Source of the DNA: Piromyces finnis
Taxonomy: Eukaryota > Neocallimastigomycota > Neocallimastigomycetes > Neocallimastigales > Neocallimastigaceae
Direction: 5' to 3'
DNA length: 64,000 nt
Assembly (NCBI GenBank): GCA_002104945.1
Contig: MCFH01000042.1
Span: 124,001-188,000, forward strand
Part shown: positions 22,700 through 32,459 of the stretch, one piece after another
Numbering within the stretch: position 1 is the stretch's first letter
Layout: the number at the start of each line of letters is the position of its first letter
Position numbers and translations under genes: made by a program
The notes under the pieces: generated by a model
The model's input: the letters and a program-made list of their open reading frames with translations, nothing else
Databases searched by the model: none
Told to the model about the DNA's origin: nothing

Positions 22700-23240
22700 T
22701 TAATATAAATATTAATTGGAAAGCTATTTATTATCCGGAGATAAATAGTGTAACAATTAATTAATATTAAACAAACCAATTAGTAAAATAAGATTCATTT
22801 AAATAATTATTAATATTATTTTTAACAACTTATTAATATCGATATTTAAAGAAAATTATATTATTATTATTATTATATTTTATTAATATTTATATTTATA
22901 TTATTATACATGTATAACTTAAATTATATTATTATTATACTTTATTAATATCAACATTATATTAAAAATGAAAGTATAAATAAGTTGAACAAAGAACGAT
23001 TTTAAGAAGTTCTTTGTGAGATTATTATACTCATTTTTATATAGTAAATTCAATATTTAAAATTAATAATTATCATTTATTTATATTATAAAAATTAAAA
23101 ATATTTCTTAAAAAACTATATTTATTACTCTTTTATTTATAAAAATTTATTATTTACTATATAATTAAGCCTATCCTAACCTAGTAGACTTAATTATAGT
23201 TCTAAATCCACTCTAACTCTTGACAAAATTAAATAAAAAT
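22700..23240 (+). repeat. Diverged LTR C-like sequence
   Basis: It shares with LTR C the hairpin region gaacaaagaa to ttctttgt and the tactatataattaa block near the right end. Similarity is patchy and the termini are not defined. Confidence 0.35.
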
Positions 23241-23970
23241 ATTAATCCTGTTTATAAAAAATTAAATAATTAACTAAATATATCTTTTTTTAATAAACAA
23301 TTATTAAACAAACAAAAAAAAATAAAAATAAAACATAATATAAAATTTTTATACACCATTCACTATTAGTAAAATAATAATAATTTTACATTTTATATTT
23401 TTTTCTATATAGAGATTTTAAATTTTTTAATTTTATATTGCTTTTATTTATTTAAAGTATTTTTTTATTTTTTTATTATTTAAAAAATTATTAATTTTAT
23501 ATATATAAATTTTGACTACTTTTATATTTTTTTTCTAAATTTATTTTAATAATTATTAATATAATATTTATATGTGTAGTTTATTTTTTTTCTTTTTATT
23601 CTATATTATTAGTTTTTATTATTATTATTTTATTTTATTTTATTGAAAAGTATTAGATTTCATTATTTTAAAATATTTATCAGTATATATTTAAATTTTT
23701 TTTATTATGCATATATTATTAACTTGAAAATAGAAAGCTAATTTTTAAAGTTTTTTTTTATTTTTTATTGTTAATTAATATCATATATTATCATATATTA
23801 TAGTATTTAAGATATAATATTTATTAGTAGTAAGAGTTTTTTTTTACTTTATTTATTAATTTTCAATAGTAAGAGTTCCTATTTTATAGCCAAGATTTTC
23901 ATAATACTTATTAGCAAATTTATATAAAGACTTGTATTAGGATCGTATATATTGAAATAAACATCGTAAT
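23241..23970. other. AT-rich non-coding stretch
   Basis: Long A and T runs; no frame, RNA or repeat terminus recognised. Confidence 0.6.
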
Positions 23971-25284
23971 TGTAAAAGTTTTATAAAAAATTAACAGATT
24001 ATAAAATTTTTTACAATAAAACAAAAACACAAAATAAAAAAACAAAAAAAAAACAAAAATATATATATTTAAAATTCCTTTTTATTAGTCTTATTCAGTT
24101 ATTAGTCAATAGCAATCGCATCGTTTCAATTAAGAAATTTTAAATGTATTTATATTTTTTGTAGATTATATTTTAATATACTATTCTATTTAATTATACA
24201 TATATTCAATATAAAATAAACAGAACTAATGTAATACTAATTTAATTAAATAATAAAAAAAAAACTAAACTAAAACTAATTAAATATACTTTTGATTCAA
24301 TTTGAGTAAAATGCAAATTGAATACAGTCCATGTATTACCTATATATTAATTAAATATTAATAATACTATTCATTATATATTTATTATTAAAAATGCTAA
24401 TTTAAAACTACGCTAAAGTGTAAAGATATCAAACGCCTCTGTTTGATATCTTTAATGTAACTTAAGCCACAAGTATTATTGTTTAAGTTACACAAATTAT
24501 ATTCAGAAAAAGAAAATGAGACATAATTTATTTATTAATAATTAAAGTTTAAAACAAAATAAATTATTAATTTATTTTTAATGTTTAACAAGTAAATTAA
24601 TATTCTCAATTTAAATCCCTAGTTTTAGTATTGTTTTTTCATAGAAATAAATAAATAATAAATGATTAATATATCAATAATACATGGGCACATATTCAAA
24701 TTGAATAGTACTTAATTTGAATTGCCAATTGTATTTTACTAAAAATAGTTATAGTTTAAATATTTATTAATAATTAAGATTTTAGTGTAGATTTTAAATA
24801 ATAATATATAAGAAATAAATAGTTATAATATAATATAAATGTATTTAGGAAAAATATAAATAGAAGATATTTTTCATCATTTTATCGATGTAATTGTTAT
24901 TAATAAAATTTCTATTATAATAAAAGATATTTTTAATAAAACAATTTTTTATTTTATTTTAAATTTTGTGTTATTGTAATAGAATAGATATCCTAATCTA
25001 TTCTTTCTGTGTCAGCATTACATAAAGTTATTAAACAAATTTTAATTAAATAAAAACTTTTTAAGATTTAATTTGAATATTTAAAATATTTAAATTTAAT
25101 TATCCATTAATTTAAATATTTATCCAAATTTTACTTCTAACTTTAGTATTTTAAAATTAATCTTTAATTATTCCATAAAATTTATAATAAATTTTACAAA
25201 TAATTTTTTCATTAAAATATCAAAATTATTATTTAATAATTATTAATTATTAAATAATTTAAAGATATATTTTATATCTTTACA
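23971..25284 (-). repeat. Solo LTR A interrupted by an LTR B
   Basis: Left part 23971-24418 and right part 25023-25284 together make one LTR A (TGTAAAAG to ATCTTTACA). Its own flanks do not match. Confidence 0.9.
24419..25022 (+). repeat. Solo LTR B inside LTR A
   Basis: Opens TGTAAAGATATCAAACGCC and ends GTCAGCATTACA, with exact TAAAG on both sides (24414-24418 and 25023-25027). Confidence 0.95.
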
Positions 25285-25290
25285 TTTAAG

Positions 25291-25889
25291 TGTTATTGTC
25301 ATAGAGTAGATATCCTAATCTATTCTATTACAGTAACACTTAAATAAATAAAAATAAGAAATAAAATTGTTTTAAAAAATATCTTTTATAATAGAAATTT
25401 TATTAATAACAATTACATCGATAAGATGAAAAATATCTTCTATTTATATATTTCTTAAATACATTTATATTATATTATAATTATTTATTTCTTATATTAT
25501 TATTTAAAATCTACACTAAAATCTTAATTATTAATAAATATTTAAACTATAACTATTTTTAGTAAAATACAATTGGCAATTCAAATTAAGTATTATTCAA
25601 TTTAAATATGTGCCCATGTATTATTGATATATTAATCCTTTAATAATTATATACTATATATCTATTTCTATTACAAAACAATACTGAAACTAAGGGTTTG
25701 TATTGAGAATTTTAATTTATTTGTTAAACATTAAAAATAAATAATTTATTTTGTTTTAAGCTTTAATTATTAATAAATAAATTATATCTCATTTTCTTTT
25801 TCTGTAATATAATTCGTGTAACTTAAACAATAATATTTGTGGCTTAAGTTACATTAAAGATATCAAGTTGAGGCGTTTAATATCTTTAC
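25291..25889 (-). repeat. LTR B with rearranged 5' palindrome
   Basis: Collinear with LTR B and ending ATATCTTTAC. It begins tgttattgtcatagag in place of the usual start, so the first 40 bases are the mirror of the normal end and form a near-perfect palindrome with cagtaacactt. Confidence 0.8.
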
Positions 25890-26447
25890 TGTAACGATAT
25901 CATGATACAATAAGAATATTATCTTAATTCTATAAATGAATATAGAAAGTGATAATATTTGTATCTAAAATTTAATAAATAAAAATAAATAAGAAAATAA
26001 AAATAGAATAAATGATTTTTATACTTGTTCATTTGCAAGTATTAGTTAATGTTTAAAAATATAAAGTTTATTTAATTATAAAATTATATCATTATTTAAT
26101 AACTCTAGTATTATTAAATAAAAAAATGTATGTTTTATATTCTAATTTTCAAGGATTATTAGTAACCCTTTTAAAAATAAGTTTTATTATAAAATCATTT
26201 TTGAATTTAATATTTAAAAATATATATCTAATTTTTCGCTCTGGATTATTAGGAACATCTTTTAAAATAAAGTAATTCTATCACTATTTATACAAAATTA
26301 TTATTTTAAAGTATAATTATAAACAAATATAAACTATTTAATTTAAAAATAAGTAAACAATTAAATAAACAAAAAGTTTACATTTATAATTTTTAATTTA
26401 ATAATTTTATACAAGTTAATTATTTTAATTTTTAACTATCTGTGTTT

Positions 26448-26448
<1 letters not shown>
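25890..26448. other. AT-rich non-coding stretch
   Basis: No gene or RNA signal seen. Confidence 0.6.

Positions 26449-26531
<83 letters not shown>
26449..26531. repeat. (ATT)n microsatellite
   Basis: About 24 uninterrupted ATT units preceded by a few TAA units. Confidence 0.95.
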
Positions 26532-26532
<1 letters not shown>

Positions 26533-26573
26533 AATTCATAATTTATAAATTTAATTATTTATCAATCAAGTAT

Positions 26574-27385
26574 TGTAATAATTCCATTATAAATTATTAT
26601 ATAATAGAATTATTAACTACAATTTATTGATAAATTGAGAATAAAAAGAAAATAAATATTAATACTTATCTAAGTTCGAGTTTATTATAAGAGTAGAAAT
26701 AATTTTACACTTTAATAAGTTAATATGTTTTATTATAACTAAGTTAAGTAAAATAAAATTAAAAACACTTTTATTATTATAATTTGTTTCTTATAATAAT
26801 AACTCTTGATTCCTTAGAAGAGAATCAAGGGTCTTATTTATATTATTTAATAAATTTAAAGTTTAAATTAAAATTTTATCTAATCTTAACAAAATAATTT
26901 TTTGTTTAGGAAAAGATTAGAAGAAAAACCTAAACAAAGTTCGATCAACATTCTATACATATTGATCATCGTATATTTTAAGTAAAACCAATTATTTTAG
27001 AAATTGGAAAAAACCTTAAAATATCGATTCCTAAACAATGAATAATTATTTTAAAGTAATTAATTAAATAAATAATTAAATATATTTGATAAAAATATAA
27101 AGTTAAATAAAAGTAATTAATTAAATTAATTAATTAAATGCATAAATATAATTAATAAAAATATTAAATAAAATATTAATGAATAATATAATTAAATGGC
27201 TAAATGTAATTTAAGATATTAAAATTAAGTGAAAATAAATAATTAAAATAAATTTAAATGAGAATAATTATTTAAATAAACTAATATTAATAACATTAAT
27301 TAATGATTTTAACTAAGAAATATTAATTATGTATCAAATAATTATTATGTAAAATAAGCTAACCTAAGTTCAGGTTTGTATACAA
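26574..27385 (-). repeat. Diverged E-type LTR (E2)
   Basis: Opens TGTAATAATT like LTR E (42705) and carries the same series of hairpins at 26800-27022. The primary sequence outside the helices has largely diverged. The right terminus (near TGTATACA, 27385) is a guess. Strand follows the orientation of element E. Confidence 0.55.
26800..27022. other. Conserved multi-helix fold, E2 copy
   Basis: Helix 1 AACTCTTGATTC / GAATCAAGGGT. Helix 2 TTGTTTAGG (26902-26910) / CCTAAACAA (26929-26937), enclosing an 18-nt loop whose AAGATTAG can pair back with CTAATCTT (26880-26887). Helix 3 GATCAA / TTGATC. Helix 4 TATTTTAAG / CTTAAAATA around an inner CCAATT / AATTGG. Confidence 0.65.
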
Positions 27386-28251
27386 TTCAACTAAACTAAC
27401 ATATTATTTTTATTTATTATATTTTATTTATTTATTAAATTATTTAAACTAAACTAAACTATAACAACCGTTGATTACTTTACCGTGAAGGTTATTTTAC
27501 CAGAGCCCTCACTAGGTAATCAATTTATATTTATTTAAAACTAAAATTATTAATCTAAACTATAAACTAATTATAAACTAATGTTAATTTATCTAAACAA
27601 AATTAACCTATACGATTTTCCAACTATTGTTTCAATAGTTGAAAAATTTTCTTTATTTATACTTTTTAAATAAATTGAATAAATTCTAATATACATGTTT
27701 TAATATTATAATTTTACATTGTTTACATTTATACATTTATTAAAAGAAATTATTTATATTAAACTATTTAAATTCAATTTATTTACTAAAGAATTTTCTA
27801 AACTTAAAATAAAGTTTTGATTTATTTACTATATGGTTGATTATATTTCAAACATATATTTAATTTATTTATTTCTAGTTTTGAGGATTAGTTTATAAAA
27901 AAATTTTTTATTATCTAAAATATTTATCGGTTAAAAATTTATTTAATTTAAAATTTTATTTTATAATCAAAAACTTTATCTTATCATGAAATTAAATTTT
28001 ACATAAATTTATGTTAATGTATTGTGATATAAATTTTTGTAATTAAAAAATAAAATTTACATAAATTTATGTTAATGTATTGTGATATAAATTTTATGAA
28101 AATTTACAGTACATTAATTTAATACATTATACATTATTTTAAATACGTATTAATACATTATTCTATTAATACAATATTTTACAATATTATTTCTTACAAG
28201 TTGTAAGAATTTAATATATAATTTTAATTATATATGTACATTCTTAACTAC
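27386..28251. other. AT-rich non-coding stretch
   Basis: Contains short hairpins (for example ccaactattg to caatagttg near 27620) and the direct repeat at 27999-28095. No gene recognised. Confidence 0.55.
27999..28095. repeat. Direct repeat, 39 bp twice, 58-bp period
   Basis: The segment starting ttacataaatttatgttaat at 27999 recurs at 28057 without visible change. Confidence 0.85.
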
Positions 28252-28882
28252 AATGTAATAATACACTGTAAGTAATATAATAATATAACTATATTCACAA
28301 AATGAGCAATACGTATCTTTAATGTTTTGTTTTATTCTTATTTTAAATTATTGAATAATAATTTTTTTAAAAAATTTTATTAAACTTCTCTTAATAAGTT
28401 TTGAGTTTATTTTTTCTTACAAAGAAAAAATAATAACTCTTGAATTTTTTAATTAAATTCAAGAGTTGTTTTATTTATAAGAATTTTAAAATTTTGGGTT
28501 AAATTAAAGAATTTTCTAGTCTAACAAATAAATCTTCTAGGGAAAGACTAGATAAGAAAACCCTAGAAGGATTTCGATTAATAATCTATTCTTATTAATC
28601 ACCAAATAATTAAATCAAAACCTATTTGTGATAGGAAAAATATTTAATATCCGGTTCCTATCAATTTTACTTTAATTTTAATTTAGATAATAAAATATAC
28701 TAAATAATTAAATAAAATGTTTAATATAATTTAAAATAAAACTACAATTTAATTTACATTACACATATTACATAATAAGTATTGTTACATTTATAAAATA
28801 TTAATAAAATAAAACATGAAAAATGTATACATTTTAATAAGAAATATAGAATTACTTAAGTTTAATTCTAATTTCTTACACA
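28252..28882 (-). repeat. Diverged E-type LTR (E3)
   Basis: Opens TGTAATAATAC and ends near TTTCTTACA. It contains the E-type helix series at 28435-28660. Termini are approximate. Confidence 0.5.
28435..28660. other. Conserved multi-helix fold, E3 copy
   Basis: Helix 1 AACTCTTGAATTT / AAATTCAAGAGTT. Helix 2 CTTCTAGGG (28534-28542) / CCCTAGAAG (28561-28569), with an 18-nt loop whose AGACTAG pairs with CTAGTCT (28516-28522). Helix 3 GATTAATAA / TTATTAATC. Helix 4 has inner CCTAT / ATAGG. Confidence 0.65.
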
Positions 28883-28894
28883 AGTATAGTTATA

Positions 28895-28970
28895 ACCATT
28901 AAGATAGCTCAATGGTACCTGGATTTGGTTTAGTATGGATTATGTCACTGGTTCGAATAGTAGTATTTAC
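28895..28970 (+). other. tRNA-like remnant with A-box and B-box resemblance
   Basis: TAGCTCAATGGTA resembles a pol III A box, and GGTTCGAATAG lies about 35 bases on like a B box, with a TTTTT run after it. D and T stems do not close properly, so it is not a functional tRNA; it may be a decayed tRNA or a SINE head. It lies about 12 bases beyond the E3 LTR end. Confidence 0.3.
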
Positions 28971-29463
28971 TTTTTATAATTTATATTTTAATTAAATGAA
29001 TAGTTAGATAAATTATATTTAAATTAAATGTATGAATAATTATAGAATAGATAAATTTTATATTAATGTAAAATCCAATCATGTATTATAGAATTAGAAT
29101 TAACGAATATAAATAACCATGTATTATTTTTATTTTATGCTCTTTGAGCTATTATTAACATTGAATAATAATAAATAAAATAATATAAAATCCAAATAAT
29201 AATATTTATTTAATTTTGTGTTTTTATTTATTTTATTTATTATTATTTCCTACAACAACCTAGTGGTTATCACTAGTTTTTCGTTACATTTACAATATAT
29301 AAATTTTCCAATATGAATTATAATATTAAATAAAAAACATTATAAATATAGCTAATATTTAGCTATAAAGATTAATTTCATTAGTTTCATTATAATTGAT
29401 ATTTATAATATTACTCTTTCTTTTTGTAACCTTAAATAAAATAATAAGACTACCGATATAGAT
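28971..29463. other. AT-rich non-coding stretch
   Basis: Nothing recognised apart from low-complexity AT sequence. Confidence 0.6.
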
Positions 29464-29832
29464 ATGAAAGAAGCTAATAAGGTAAAGAAAACGCGTAAAA
29501 ACACGCGTATAAATGAAGAATCCACTTTGGAAAATATATTACCTAGTGATAATTCTAATAGTATAAAAACAAAAACTTCAATCCAGATGCTAAAAGATTC
29601 AGAAGAATATAATATATGTACCGATTTATTAAATACTCCAGCTAATATTACTTTTGGACAACTTTTAGGTGTTAGTAAAACGTCCAAAGCTGAATTAATT
29701 AAAGGATTAAAGAATTTAAAGGTGGATAATATTACTATTAGTACCACTGAAGTTGATGAAAATAATAATACTTTGTATAAATTAAATAATAATTTCATTA
29801 ATATCTGTAACAACGCGAGAGACTCAGGTTAA
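29464..29832 (+). pseudogene. Retroelement-type coding remnant cut by LTR F
   Basis: A 122-codon frame with Asn/Thr/Lys bias reads DLLNTPANITFGQLLGVSKT and AELIKGLKNL. That resembles the helical segment preceding the protease in many fungal gypsy polyproteins (LLNT...ITVGQLL...S...ELLKGL). LTR F starts at 29806, so the last nine codons (NNARDSG end) are LTR sequence. Functional identity is tentative. Confidence 0.4.
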
Positions 29833-30073
29833 CACAATACTAATTAACTATTTTTTGTATTAATAGTATATTTTATTAATAATTTGATTAATTAATATTA
29901 TTAATACAAATTAACCTTAATACTAATTCTAAAGACTAAATTTACATGAATTTTATAAATTATTTATATTTACTATTTATAAATATTCTTATTTAATAAT
30001 TATGAATAAACATTATTCATATTGATTGGTAACTTCAATTATTTAAATAAAAAAGAAGAAATAGAAATAGACA
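29806..30073 (-). repeat. Solo LTR F
   Basis: Opens TGTAACAACGCGAGAG and ends AATAGACA on the plus strand. It is the reverse complement of the two LTR F parts at 20104-20977. Flanks are similar (ATATC and AATAT) but not an exact duplication. Confidence 0.7.
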
Positions 30074-30074
30074 A

Positions 30075-30120
30075 ATATTATGGATTAAATATAGCAATCG
30101 CTATATTTAATCCATAATAT
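30075..30120. repeat. Perfect 21-bp inverted repeat with 4-nt loop
   Basis: The left arm 30075-30095 and right arm 30100-30120 are exact reverse complements around aatc, just beyond LTR F. Confidence 0.95.
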
Positions 30121-30203
30121 AGAGAACCCGGAGTCGAACACATGACAAGTAGGTCAGCGTCCAACAACCTGACGGCGAAGCCAGCTTGAGGAACCCCGAA
30201 ATA
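30121..30203. other. GC-richer left flank of D1 and E
   Basis: This unusually GC-rich 80 bp (ggtcagcgtccaacaacctg, aacctgacggcgaagccagc) precedes the element E duplication. On the minus strand it contains TGTTCGACTCC, similar to a B box, but no tRNA cloverleaf forms. Confidence 0.4.
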
Positions 30204-30208
30204 CAATG

Positions 30209-30257
30209 TGTAATAATTATATTATATTTATTATATAATAATAATTATTAGCTTTAA
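30209..30257 (-). repeat. LTR E, 3' LTR, outer 49 bp
   Basis: Matches the start of the intact LTR at 42705 (TGTAATAATTATATTA to AGCTTTAA). Element C begins at 30258 and the LTR resumes at 37775. Confidence 0.95.
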
Positions 30258-31375
30258 TGTGAAGATATTAACTGGATTTAAAACAAATTCAGATAATATC
30301 TATAATTAATTAAACATAATAATTATAATTAAATAATTTCAATAATTATTTTAAAACACTTTTAAAAGTCACCTTTTAAATTTTGATTCAGTGAAAGGGT
30401 TATGATTTCAAAAATTTAATATCAATATACTATAACCCTTAACCAAAAATAAGCAAGTACGAAATAAGGTGTAACTCGCCAAAAACGATCGCTACGGTGA
30501 TGAAACTAGGTTTATTGGAAAGCTTAGGAAGAAAGCTACAATTTGGTACAATCGCGGTCCTTCTAACTGATCATTTAAGGAAGTTATGATCATTTAAAGA
30601 TTTTATTAGGTAAATTAAAATCAATATGATATCAAGTATGGATCATAAATATTTCTTATGACTTGATGAAATTAAAAATATATCAATAGGAATTTTAGTT
30701 ATATTAATTTAATTAATGATAACGATTGTTACTAAAAATAGAACTAGACCCATTTAGGTGTAACAGTTAATACCTATAAATTAAATAATCTTAATTATTA
30801 TAAAATAGGTTAACGGCAAGTTTTATTAGAAATAATTTTGAAAATAATAATTATTTAGTTATAACAAATATGTTATGGTAATATCAATTAATAATGATGA
30901 ATTATTAATTGAATAGTTTTTATAATTACTAATTAGGATCAACTGTTTAAATGATTAATCATATGTTTATTTTATTTTATGTCATGACAAACAAACAAAC
31001 AAACAAACAAATAATCTTATTACTTATTTAATTATATTACTAATATATTATATGTAATACTTTATTCTTATTAATATCAATTTAATAATCTGAACAAAGA
31101 ATATAAAAGAGAATGAATTGAATTCGATTTTAATTCTTTGTAAAGATTATAGTTATAATCTTAATTATATAGTTACTTATAATATCATTTATATTATTAT
31201 TAAATAAATAAAAAATTTATAAAAAGTTACTTTAAAGTAAATATAAATTTTTCATTTTTCATTTGGGAGTTTAAGGTGTTATTTTATAATTAAATTTAAT
31301 TTCTTAAAAAACATTTTTACTATATAATTAATAACATTCTGACCTGGCCGCATAACCAAACCCAAAAACTTAACA
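30258..31375 (+). repeat. LTR C, 5' LTR
   Basis: Opens TGTGAAGATATTAACTGG and ends CCCAAAAACTTAACA. Internal features include a hairpin AAGGGTTAT to ATAACCCTT and an (ACAA)n run near 30990. Promoter signals cannot be placed with confidence. Confidence 0.97.
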
Positions 31376-31410
31376 ATAATCTTTACCCGCTGTTTAGTGG
31401 CTACTTTAGA

Positions 31411-32436
31411 ATGTTCACTCCGGTTCCTAATTTCCCAGACGAGGTAAACCAACTAAGAGAGGATGCTACTCAGACTGCCAAGGATATCATTGAGGGTATC
31501 AATGAAAATTTGGTTTTCCGTGAAGATTTTCAAAATTTTTCCAATGATGTGAATAATCGTTTAAATGAAATCATGAGTGTATTAACCAATATGAATAATA
31601 ATCAAACTGCTCAGAATGAAGATGAACAACCATTGTTACATACCAATTATGATAGGATAGCTACTCCAAGACCTACTGTCTTTAGAGATGATGAATCTAC
31701 TTCAACAAGATTTGATTTGGATCATGATGTTATCATGAGAGGCCGTTTTGCTACTCCAATCACTCAAGTGCCAGATCCAGGTATGTTCTCCGGTAAGACT
31801 AGTGATACCGATTTGTTTTGTCAATTATGTGAAGATACTTTCAAAACTCTACCAAATCGAACTTTACCAGAAGAAACAAAAATTAATTTTGTACAATCCC
31901 GTCTTCGTGATGCTGCTAGAAATTGGTATCTTGCCAAGTACAAGGATAATATTTATCCATCTACCATGCAAGAATTGTTGGATGGACTAAGAATTGCTTT
32001 CTCAAATGTTGCTAGTTACAAGATAGCTAAAATCAAAATAATGCGTTTAAAACAACAATATGGTAAAATAAATGATTATATCGAGGAATTCCGCTCTCTT
32101 TCACAACAATTTAAATGGAATGAAGAAGCATTATCTTTAATCTTTTATAATGGTTTACATCCCAAATATCAGGAAGAAATTGAAAAGATGGAGGTATTTC
32201 CAACCACCATGGAGTCCATTATAACTAGATGTATTTTGATCGAAAGTTCTCTTTCTACAAAGAATAAGATTAACCAGTCTTCCAACTCTAAATCTAACAA
32301 GAAAAGAAATTCACATTTCAACCACCACAGATCATACAACAACAACAACAACAATAACAACAATAACTTCCAAAAATATAATAATAATTACAATAACAAC
32401 AATTATAAAGCTCAAAAAATTAGTTCAAAAAACTAA
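31411..32436 (+). CDS. gag: Gag (element C)
   Basis: A 341-residue capsid protein begins 35 bases after the 5' LTR (MFTPVPNFPDEVNQL). Residues about 125-275 form a retrotransposon gag domain: PGMFSGKTSDTDLF, AARNWYLAKY, GKINDYIEEFRSLSQQF and FYNGLHPKYQEEIE. The tail is basic and Asn-rich, without a CCHC zinc knuckle, so RNA binding would rely on the Lys/Arg/Asn tail. The stop TAA at 32434-32436 follows directly on the heptamer A AAA AAC, where a fraction of ribosomes should slip back one base into pol. It acts in virus-like particles in the cytoplasm. Confidence 0.92.
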   Translation: MFTPVPNFPDEVNQLREDATQTAKDIIEGINENLVFREDFQNFSNDVNNRLNEIMSVLTNMNNNQTAQNEDEQPLLHTNYDRIATPRPTVFRDDESTSTRFDLDHDVIMRGRFATPITQVPDPGMFSGKTSDTDLFCQLCEDTFKTLPNRTLPEETKINFVQSRLRDAARNWYLAKYKDNIYPSTMQELLDGLRIAFSNVASYKIAKIKIMRLKQQYGKINDYIEEFRSLSQQFKWNEEALSLIFYNGLHPKYQEEIEKMEVFPTTMESIITRCILIESSLSTKNKINQSSNSKSNKKRNSHFNHHRSYNNNNNNNNNNFQKYNNNYNNNNYKAQKISSKN

Positions 32437-32459
32437 ATAAAGGACTTCCATTGAAGTCC
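32427..32459 (+). promoter_or_regulatory. Element C -1 frameshift signal
   Basis: AAAAAAC at 32427-32433 is in phase (tcA AAA AAC TAA). After 8 nt it is followed by GGACTTC (32442-32448), loop catt, GAAGTCC (32453-32459). The -1 frame enters pol directly; pol has no ATG near its start. Confidence 0.82.

Noticed and set aside
23966-25895. Shared target duplication around the LTR A plus LTR B pair (GTAAT against GTAAC)
   Set aside because: It would need a composite insertion and has a mismatch; not enough support.
30121-30203. Possible tRNA on the minus strand (B-box-like TGTTCGACTCC)
   Set aside because: The acceptor and T stems do not pair; the two GGGTTC-type ends are direct, not inverted.
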